Shown here piece after piece: positions 38,387 to 43,865 of a stretch of 43,865 bases of DNA. The stretch covers positions 1-43,865 of the forward strand of contig CAVCUP010000023.1 in assembly GCA_963605405.1 (NCBI GenBank), written 5' to 3'. Source of the stretch: Paratractidigestivibacter sp963605405 (GTDB lineage: Bacteria > Actinomycetota > Coriobacteriia > Coriobacteriales > Atopobiaceae). The position numbers and the translations under genes were made by a program. Numbering within the stretch: position 1 is the stretch's first letter; each line of letters begins with the position of its first letter. The notes beneath the pieces were generated by a model, which saw only the letters and a program-made list of their open reading frames with translations, was not told the DNA's origin and ran no database searches.

Positions 38387-41053
38387 CTACTCCTGGGCCT
38401 TGAGCGCCTCGCTTAAGGGCACGCGGCGGATCGAGCGTAGGTGGATGAGCGCGACCACGAGATAGGTCGCGAAGCCCGCGAGGATCGTCTCGGCGACGGC
38501 CCAGCTCGGCGCGTATATCTCGATGTTGCCACTGAAGCGCCCCATCATCGAGCGGTAGAGCGCCGCCAGGCCGCAGATGATCAGCGGCTGCGTCGCCACG
38601 AGCGAGACGGCCACGCACGTGGTGATCGATCGCAGGTAGAGGCGGGCTATCTCGCCGTCGCGGTAGCCGAATACCTTCATGTAGCTTATGGAGCGGGCGG
38701 AGTGGTCGAGCACGGCCTTGGTCAGCAGATAGATGAACAGCAGGAAGATGAACACGGAGAGGCCCACCATCATGCCGATGAGCCCGTCCATCATGTCCAC
38801 GAACTGGTCGCCGACGGCGCGCATGTCGCTCGGGGTCGTCTCGGAGGCGAAGTAGCGCGCGTCGAGCGTGAGGGCCTCGTCGCTCGCGTAGGCGTTGAAG
38901 TAGGCCGCGTCGTTTCCGAAGTACTCGTTGAAGTCGGCGAGGCTCATGTAGATGTTCATGTCCGATTTGGTGCCCCAGGTCGAGGCCTCGCCCTCGTACA
39001 CGACCTCGCGCGTCTTGTCCTCGTACTTGTCATAGAGGCTCACCGTGCTTCCGGCTTCCCAGCCGAACTTGTCGATAAGCCCGGCGCCCAGCACGACGCG
39101 CCCGGCGCCGACGTCGAGCCCCTCCCAGTAGCACGAGTTCTCCTGCACCCCGTAGACGGTGACGTTCTCGTCGCCGGCATCCTCGCCGCGGTCGTACTGC
39201 AGCGTGTAGACGGCGTACTTCTCGGCCTGGGCGATGGCGGCCGATCCGTTGTCCGTGGTGTTCACGGGATGGACGTCGTCCGCATCGGCGTCGATGTCCG
39301 ACGCACGGTCGATGAGGTCGATCGCGTCGTTGCGGCTCATGCCGAGCGCGTCCGCCACGGCGTCGAGCTTCTCGTAGAGCGCGTCTCGCGTGTCGATCGC
39401 GGCAGCGGCGGCGTCCTGCGCCGCCTGCAGGTTGGGCGCGGTGGGGGAGGCCTGCGCCGCGCTCGCGGCCTCTCTGGCGGCATCGGCCGCCTCCTCGAGC
39501 GCGTCTGCTGCCTCTTGCGCATCAGTCAGAAGCGCCGCGTCCACGCCCTGCAATGCCTCGACCGCTGCCCATGCCTCGCGCTCGGCGTCCGTCCCCTCGA
39601 GCTCGAGGGGCGCCTTCAGCGTGTACTGGTGCTCGGCCACGAGGCTGTTCTCCAGGTTGTCGGCATAGTGCTGCATCGTCGGCAAGACGCACAGGCCGAA
39701 GAGCAGCAGCAGCGACGCGAACGCGATGCCCACGAAGAGCGTCGCGAAGTTGCCGAGGTTCCGCAGGAAGACGCGCAGGCGGAAGCGGGTCGCGAAGCCC
39801 AGGCACTCGGGCAGCGGCAGGCCGCGCTTGGTGCCGGATTTGCCGCTCGCCTCGTGGCGCAGGAACTGCAGCGGCGTCTTGCCCATCTTGCGAAGAAGCC
39901 CGACCAGCGTGACGCCCACGAGCACCGCCACGGGGACCACCGCCGTCTGGACCACAACGTCCCAGCTCCAGCTCACGTAAAACGGCGGCAGGCTGTAGGA
40001 GCCGTAGTAGAGATTCTTCATGGGGATGGTGAAGACGTTCACGCCCAGGGCCACGCCGATGCCCGCCGCGAGCACGCCCACGATGCACGGCAGCAGCAGA
40101 TAGTGGGCCACGAGCTCGCGGCGCCGGTAGCCGCTCGCCAGCAGCGTGCCGATGACGGCGCTCTCCTCCTCGATGGTCGCCGAGGTGAGGACCACGAACA
40201 CGAACGCCATGATCACGACGATGATCTCCAGCAGCACGACCCACATGGCCGAGTCGCCGGAGACGTCCTCGGACGCGTAACCGATGCCCTGGTTTGCGTC
40301 GGCGTCGAGAAGGTCGTCCACGCGCGCGTCGGCGTCGGCGAGCGCGCGCACCATGTCCTTCTCGATGTCGGTGCGCTCGGCCACGCTGAGCCCGCGGTCG
40401 CTGAACACGTAGGAATAGGTGTAGGCGGGGACGGCGCCGGCCTGCTCGAGCGCGCGGAGGCCGGCGTCGGAGACCTCGGCCACGCCGAAGCTCAGGGTAT
40501 TCACGGTAAAGGTGGAGTTGTCCTGGAAAAGCGCCTGGCTGTCGGGCTGGGTCATGATGCCCACGATGCGGTACTCCCGGCCGGAGAGCTCGACCGCGTC
40601 GCCCACGGCCAGGTAGTTGTTCGCGGCAAAGACGCGGTCGACGGCCACCTCGTCGTCGGCCTCGGGCACCGAGCCCTCGCAGTAGGCCGCGATGTCCACC
40701 TCGGTGCGGTGGGCGTAGGTGCGCAGCGTGCGCTTATCGGCGTTCTGGGCGCCGGGCTTGGTCAGCGCCGCGTCGATGGAGAAGTTCTTGTAGACCGCCA
40801 TGCCGCCGGCGTCGTCGGCCGCCCCCGCCGCCGCGTCGAGCTGCGCGTCCGTGGCCTCGAAGGCGGTCGTAAAGCGGCCGTCCTCGATCATGTATTCGTC
40901 CCGCATGCCGTCCATGATGACCTCGATGGAGTGCGCGGCCAGAAGGAACCCCGAGGTCAGGGCGATGGAGCCGCACATGAGCAGGAAGATGCCCAGGTAC
41001 TTGCCCAGGTTGTGCTTGAGCTCGCGCGGGAGCCGCTTGAAGAGGGGAGACAT
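38387..41053 (-). CDS. FtsX-family ABC transporter permease
   Basis: The 888-residue permease has one N-terminal membrane helix (LGKYLGIFLLMCGSIALTSG), a large extracytoplasmic domain, three helices near 265-385, a second long outer domain with an Ala-rich coiled coil (AADALEEAADAAREAASAAQ) and three C-terminal helices. Two FtsX domains in one chain make a full membrane unit, as in large Gram-positive MacB-like permeases. Such proteins often move lipids, peptides or lipoproteins, or act as mechanotransmitters without transport. ATG at 41053 is used; a GTG at 41062 follows the ATPase stop directly. It lies 9 bases after the ATPase gene in one operon. Confidence 0.88.
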   Translation of the reverse strand: MSPLFKRLPRELKHNLGKYLGIFLLMCGSIALTSGFLLAAHSIEVIMDGMRDEYMIEDGRFTTAFEATDAQLDAAAGAADDAGGMAVYKNFSIDAALTKPGAQNADKRTLRTYAHRTEVDIAAYCEGSVPEADDEVAVDRVFAANNYLAVGDAVELSGREYRIVGIMTQPDSQALFQDNSTFTVNTLSFGVAEVSDAGLRALEQAGAVPAYTYSYVFSDRGLSVAERTDIEKDMVRALADADARVDDLLDADANQGIGYASEDVSGDSAMWVVLLEIIVVIMAFVFVVLTSATIEEESAVIGTLLASGYRRRELVAHYLLLPCIVGVLAAGIGVALGVNVFTIPMKNLYYGSYSLPPFYVSWSWDVVVQTAVVPVAVLVGVTLVGLLRKMGKTPLQFLRHEASGKSGTKRGLPLPECLGFATRFRLRVFLRNLGNFATLFVGIAFASLLLLFGLCVLPTMQHYADNLENSLVAEHQYTLKAPLELEGTDAEREAWAAVEALQGVDAALLTDAQEAADALEEAADAAREAASAAQASPTAPNLQAAQDAAAAAIDTRDALYEKLDAVADALGMSRNDAIDLIDRASDIDADADDVHPVNTTDNGSAAIAQAEKYAVYTLQYDRGEDAGDENVTVYGVQENSCYWEGLDVGAGRVVLGAGLIDKFGWEAGSTVSLYDKYEDKTREVVYEGEASTWGTKSDMNIYMSLADFNEYFGNDAAYFNAYASDEALTLDARYFASETTPSDMRAVGDQFVDMMDGLIGMMVGLSVFIFLLFIYLLTKAVLDHSARSISYMKVFGYRDGEIARLYLRSITTCVAVSLVATQPLIICGLAALYRSMMGRFSGNIEIYAPSWAVAETILAGFATYLVVALIHLRSIRRVPLSEALKAQE

Positions 41054-41062
41054 TGCCCTCAC

Positions 41063-41776
41063 CTACCATTCGAGCTCTGCGGCCGAGAGGGGCGCCTCGA
41101 CCACGCGGTCCTCGGCAAGAATCCCGTCGCGCAGGCGCAGCGCGCGGTCGGCCATCTTCGCGATCTCGGCGTTGTGCGTGACGATGACGACGGTGCAGCC
41201 GTGCTCGCGGTTGACCTTCTCGATGAGGGCGAGGACCTCCTTGGAGGTCTTGTAGTCGAGGGCGCCGGTGGGCTCGTCGCAGAGGATGAGGCCCGGGTTC
41301 TTCACGAGCGCGCGGCCGATTGCGCAGCGCTGCTGCTGGCCACCGGAGACCTGGCGGGGGAACTTGTCGCAGTGGTCGTAGAGGCCGAGGGATCTCAGAA
41401 GCTCGTCCACGGGCAGGGGATTCTTCGAAAGATGGGCCGTGACCTCGATGTTCTCGCGGATGGTGAGGTCGGGGACCAGATTGTAGAACTGGAACACGAA
41501 GCCGAGCTCGCGGCGGCGGTACTCGCCGAGGTCCTTCTTGCCGAGGAACGTGAGCTCGCAGCCGCCGACGGAGACCTTGCCGCCGTCGGCGGACTCGAGG
41601 CCGCCGATGAGGTTCAGGAAGGTGGACTTGCCCGAGCCCGAGGGGCCGAGCATGACGCAGATCTCTCCCTTGTTGATGGTCGTGGTGATGCCGCCGAGGA
41701 CCTCGACGCGTGCGTCCCCGTCGCCGTAGTGCTTGGCGAGGCCTTCCACGACGAGGTAAGGAGCGTTGCCCTTCAT
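41063..41776 (-). CDS. ABC transporter ATPase, LolD/MacB type
   Basis: The 237-residue ATPase has Walker A GPSGSGKST, Q-loop FVFQFYNLVP, ABC signature VSGGQQQRCAIGRAL, Walker B LILCDEPTGALD and the switch His in VIVTHN. The EPTGALD segment and size are typical of the LolD/MacB group that pairs with FtsX permeases. ATG at 41776 is chosen because GGAG lies 5 bases upstream; a TTG at 41788 would add four residues. It works with the following permease. The promoter at 41839-41866 and the palindrome over its start suggest repressor control. Confidence 0.93.
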   Translation of the reverse strand: MKGNAPYLVVEGLAKHYGDGDARVEVLGGITTTINKGEICVMLGPSGSGKSTFLNLIGGLESADGGKVSVGGCELTFLGKKDLGEYRRRELGFVFQFYNLVPDLTIRENIEVTAHLSKNPLPVDELLRSLGLYDHCDKFPRQVSGGQQQRCAIGRALVKNPGLILCDEPTGALDYKTSKEVLALIEKVNREHGCTVVIVTHNAEIAKMADRALRLRDGILAEDRVVEAPLSAAELEW

Positions 41777-41823
41777 GGGGGTCTCCAATCCGTGTTGCCG
41801 GGCCTGATGCTCGGTTTAAACAA

Positions 41824-41866
41824 GTTTACCTAGGTCAACTTATAGCACAGAGTTAGCTCTGGGCAA
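41824..41866 (-). promoter_or_regulatory. Promoter and operator-like palindrome of the ABC transporter operon
   Basis: On the minus strand TTGCCC (41866-41861) and TATAAG (41844-41839) are 16 bases apart. The near-palindrome GTTTACCTAGGTCAAC (41824-41839, 14 of 16 positions symmetric) covers the expected transcription start, a usual place for a TetR- or MarR-type repressor. The spacer also holds CAGAG-TTAG-CTCTG at 41848-41861. Confidence 0.55.
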
Positions 41867-41907
41867 CACCTGTTTATGGATTGACAAGAGAGGCCGTCTG
41901 GACCGAT

Positions 41908-42192
41908 GAGAAGCGCCCTGCAAACGCGCCACCCAGTAAATGCCCCGGCGAGAAGCGCCCTGCAAACGCGCCGCCCAGCAACGCCCCGGCGAGAAGTCCC
42001 CCGGAACCGCGCCGCCCAGCAACGCCCCGGCGAGAAGCGCCCCGGAACCGCGCCGCCCAGCAACGCCCCGGAGAGAAGCGCCCCGGAACCGCGCCGCCCA
42101 GCAACGCCCCGGCGAGAAGCGCCCCGGAACCGCGCCGCGCAGCAACGCCCCGACGAGAAGCGCCCCGGAACCTCGCCGCGCAGTAAGTGGGC
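41908..42192 (+). repeat. 41-bp minisatellite, seven copies
   Basis: Units start with GAGAAG at 41908, 41950, 41991, 42032, 42073, 42114 and 42155, so the period is 41 except for a 42-base first step. The core is GCGCCCCGGAACCGCGCC followed by GCCCAGCAACGCCCCGGC. Because 41 is not a multiple of three, each long open frame across it is a by-product; it is not a coding repeat. Confidence 0.95.
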
Positions 42193-42340
42193 GTTGCTGG
42201 GCAGCGGGATTCCGGGGCTCAAGGTTGCTGGGCGGCGCGTTATTAGGGCGCGAGGGCCCGCGCGGTTACTGGGCGGCGTGCTTCCGGGGCTCGGCGGCCC
42301 GGGCCGTTACTGGGCGGTGTTAATCCGGGGCTGGATGGCG
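42193..42340 (-). repeat. Inverted arm of the 41-bp minisatellite, four diverged copies
   Basis: The complementary unit appears here on the plus strand, starting GTTGCTGGGC at 42193 and 42224 and GTTACTGGGC at 42265 and 42306 (steps 31, 41, 41). The two arms meet near 42180-42193, so single strands can fold into a long imperfect hairpin. The last copy reaches into the 3' end of the minus-strand gene at 42307. Confidence 0.85.
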
Positions 42341-42873
42341 GCGAAGGCGCGGCGCAGCGGCCCCGGCCTCACGGCCTGCTTTCCCGCGTCCGAGCCGCAG
42401 CGCACGCAAAGCAGCAGCCCGTCGAGCCCTTCCGAGACGGGCCGTCTCCAGAGCCCGAGGCGAGGGGAGTGCTCGAAGGCCGGAATCACCTGCGCGTCTC
42501 CGATTGCGAGCCCTCCGCGCCACGCGAGGCCCCGCTGCTCGCATGCCTGCTCGAGCGCCCAAAGGCAGCCGAGAGCCTCCTCTGCGGGGCAATCCATGCA
42601 GACGCACACGGCGTAGATGGCCGCCCCGGCCTCGGCCGCATCCAGCACATCTCCGAACGTTGCATCGCACCCGTCGAGCCCGAGGACAAGGGCCTCGCAT
42701 CCGGCCACGCCGCCGCGGACGAACTCGATGGGCCTCTCGGCGCCGGAGCGTCGCTCGTAGACCGCGCCGGCCTCGGCCACATCGTCGAGCAGCGGCCGTG
42801 TCGCGCGGCCGGCCTTCTTGCCGACGGCGCAGTCGACGAGCCCCACGCGAGAAGGTCGTCTGCTTCCATTCAC
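42307..42873 (-). CDS. Uncharacterised protein, possibly flavodoxin-like
   Basis: This 188-residue protein is not firmly recognised. Strand-like SRVGLVDCAVGKKAGRATR at the start, CEALVLGLDGCDA in the middle and WRGGLAIGDAQVIPAFEHSP near residue 130 follow the alternating pattern of flavodoxin-like reductases that sense or reduce small molecules. It contains eight or more Cys, including VCVCMDCP. The GTG at 42873 has GGAGG 8 bases upstream. Its last codons (IQPRINTAQ) and stop are written by a copy of the 41-bp repeat, so the array may have replaced the original C terminus. Confidence 0.6.
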   Translation of the reverse strand: MNGSRRPSRVGLVDCAVGKKAGRATRPLLDDVAEAGAVYERRSGAERPIEFVRGGVAGCEALVLGLDGCDATFGDVLDAAEAGAAIYAVCVCMDCPAEEALGCLWALEQACEQRGLAWRGGLAIGDAQVIPAFEHSPRLGLWRRPVSEGLDGLLLCVRCGSDAGKQAVRPGPLRRAFAAIQPRINTAQ

Positions 42874-42962
42874 TGCGTGGCCTCCTCACATCTCGCGAAC
42901 GTTCACCTTTTCCGGCGCTAAGCTGTACGTAATGAACCAATCCTAACCAGTTGGAGGCCGCA

Positions 42963-43865
42963 ATGCTCGATTCCTATACGTTCTTTTCCCAGACGCGCGT
43001 GCTCTTCGGCGCGGGCAAGCTCGCCCAGCTCGGGGACCAGAAGCTCCCGGGCCGCCGAGCGCTCGTGGTGACCACGGGCGGCAAGTCCGTCAAGGCCAAC
43101 GGCTACCTGGACCGCACGCTCGCCGAGCTCGACCGCGCCGGCGTCTCGCACGTGCTCTTCGACCGCATCGAGCCGAACCCGCTGCGCCAGACGGTTAACG
43201 ACGGCGGCTGGCTCGCGCGCACCGAGGGATGCGACTTCGTGCTCGCCCTCGGCGGAGGCTCGGTCATGGACGGCTGCAAGGGCATCTGCGCCGTTGCCGC
43301 GAACCCGCTCGTGGCCGCCAACGGCACCGAGTCCGCGCGCGACATCTGGGACTACGTCATGGGCGGCACGGCCAAGGGCCTGCCCATCGAGAACGACCCG
43401 CTGCCGCTCGTCTGCGTGACCACCACGGCCGGCACGGGCTCCGAGGTCGACGCGGGCGCGGTCATCTCCTGCGAGGAGAACGACGAGAAGCTCCGCCTCG
43501 GCGACCCGCGCCTCATGCCGGTGCTCGCCGTGGTCGACCCCGAGCTTATGCTCACGGTCCCCGCGCGCCTCACCGCGTTCCAGGGCTTCGACGCGCTCTT
43601 CCACAGCGTCGAGTGCTTCATCTCCAACAACGGCAACTACATGAGCGACATGATCGCCCGCGCGGGCATCGAGCATGCCGCGGCCGCGCTCTGCGCCTGC
43701 GTGAACGACGGCGCCGACATCGCCGCCCGCTCCCGCCTCGCCTTCGCGAACACGCTCGGCGGCTACGCGATGGTCGCCTCCGGCTGCTGCGGCTGCCACG
43801 GCACCGAGCACGCCATGAGCGCGCATCACCACGAGCTGCCGCACGGCGCCGGCCTCATCATGATC
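42963..43865 (+). CDS. Iron-containing (type III) alcohol dehydrogenase, 3' end missing
   Basis: 301 residues are visible and the frame is open to the window edge. The N-terminal NAD(P) domain has RVLFGAGKLAQLG and LALGGGSVMDGCK; the metal domain has TTAGTGSEVDAGA, FDALFHSVECFIS and CHGTEHAMSAHHHELPHGAG, which carry the conserved Asp/His metal ligands. Family members oxidise or reduce small alcohols and aldehydes, often NADPH-dependent butanol dehydrogenases in gut anaerobes. Start: ATG at 42963 with GGAGG 5 bases upstream. It diverges from the 42307-42873 gene. Confidence 0.94.
   Translation, partial: MLDSYTFFSQTRVLFGAGKLAQLGDQKLPGRRALVVTTGGKSVKANGYLDRTLAELDRAGVSHVLFDRIEPNPLRQTVNDGGWLARTEGCDFVLALGGGSVMDGCKGICAVAANPLVAANGTESARDIWDYVMGGTAKGLPIENDPLPLVCVTTTAGTGSEVDAGAVISCEENDEKLRLGDPRLMPVLAVVDPELMLTVPARLTAFQGFDALFHSVECFISNNGNYMSDMIARAGIEHAAAALCACVNDGADIAARSRLAFANTLGGYAMVASGCCGCHGTEHAMSAHHHELPHGAGLIMI

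Noticed and set aside
38441..41833. Very long open frame (1130 codons) on the plus strand
   Set aside because: It mirrors the FtsX permease and ATPase genes on the minus strand, which have complete family motifs; the mirror translation is rich in Val, Glu, Arg and His without motifs, as expected from GC-rich antisense.
41830..42222. Repetitive proteins encoded by the minisatellite in several frames
   Set aside because: The 41-bp period cycles through all frames, and open frames arise on both strands from the lack of stops in GC-rich repeats; no good ribosome-binding site or family match.
41908..42340. CRISPR array
   Set aside because: The 41-bp units are directly adjacent with no unique spacers, and no cas genes are present.
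1..43865. Mobile elements, prophage or integrase
   Set aside because: No transposase, integrase, terminase or structural phage motif was seen; the GH25 lysozyme has a signal peptide and wall module, which argues against a phage endolysin.

Overview
The window looks like the chromosome of a GC-rich actinobacterium of the class Coriobacteriia, most likely Collinsella or a close relative. This is an inference from four things: strongly G/C-ending codons in housekeeping genes, a fused RmlC-RmlD protein, the many secreted proteins built on aromatic repeats of the type WYYFDPVTGAMAHG, and the style of the FtsX-type permease. No rRNA, tRNA, CRISPR array, transposase or phage gene was seen. The sequence is a draft scaffold: a run of N fills 33664-33999, and the first base already lies inside a repeat that recurs perfectly at 15374-15852.

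Positions 1-30000 form one large cell-surface locus in which two kinds of gene alternate. The first kind builds a glycan: dTDP-rhamnose synthesis (rmlB and an rmlC-rmlD fusion, 1334-3827), four ordinary family-2 glycosyltransferases, a DPM1-like transferase with a DUF2304 partner (minus strand, 6554-7605), two large GT-C-like membrane proteins (7763-9778, 20883-22517), a Wzx-type flippase, a DegT-family sugar aminotransferase, two ATP-grasp enzymes, and a galactofuranose pair (a GlfT2-like transferase and UDP-galactopyranose mutase). rmlA, an initiating phosphosugar transferase and an obvious polymerase are absent, so the pathway is incomplete here.

The second kind consists of six secreted proteins that share one aromatic repeat module but carry different partners: two NlpC/P60 peptidases, an L,D-transpeptidase, a BspA-like leucine-rich-repeat protein, a GH25 lysozyme with a ricin-type lectin, and a protein with a possible permuted papain-like domain. 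The simplest reading is that the module is a wall-anchoring domain that recognises the glycan made by the neighbouring genes, much as choline-binding or CWB2 modules do in other Gram-positives. The 479-bp perfect identity between two of these genes, with an abrupt end, points to recent gene conversion or module swapping.

Positions 30000-43865 are more ordinary: an uncharacterised protein, an LTA-synthase-like phosphoglycerol transferase that could decorate a wall polymer, a gene hidden in the N gap, a flavodoxin-family protein, a SEC-C methionine aminopeptidase, a c-di-GMP protein with order GGDEF-REC-HD-GYP followed by a lone HPt protein, an FtsX/LolD-type ABC transporter behind a promoter with an operator-like palindrome, a 41-bp minisatellite with an inverted second arm, a flavodoxin-like unknown, and the start of an iron-type alcohol dehydrogenase cut by the window edge.
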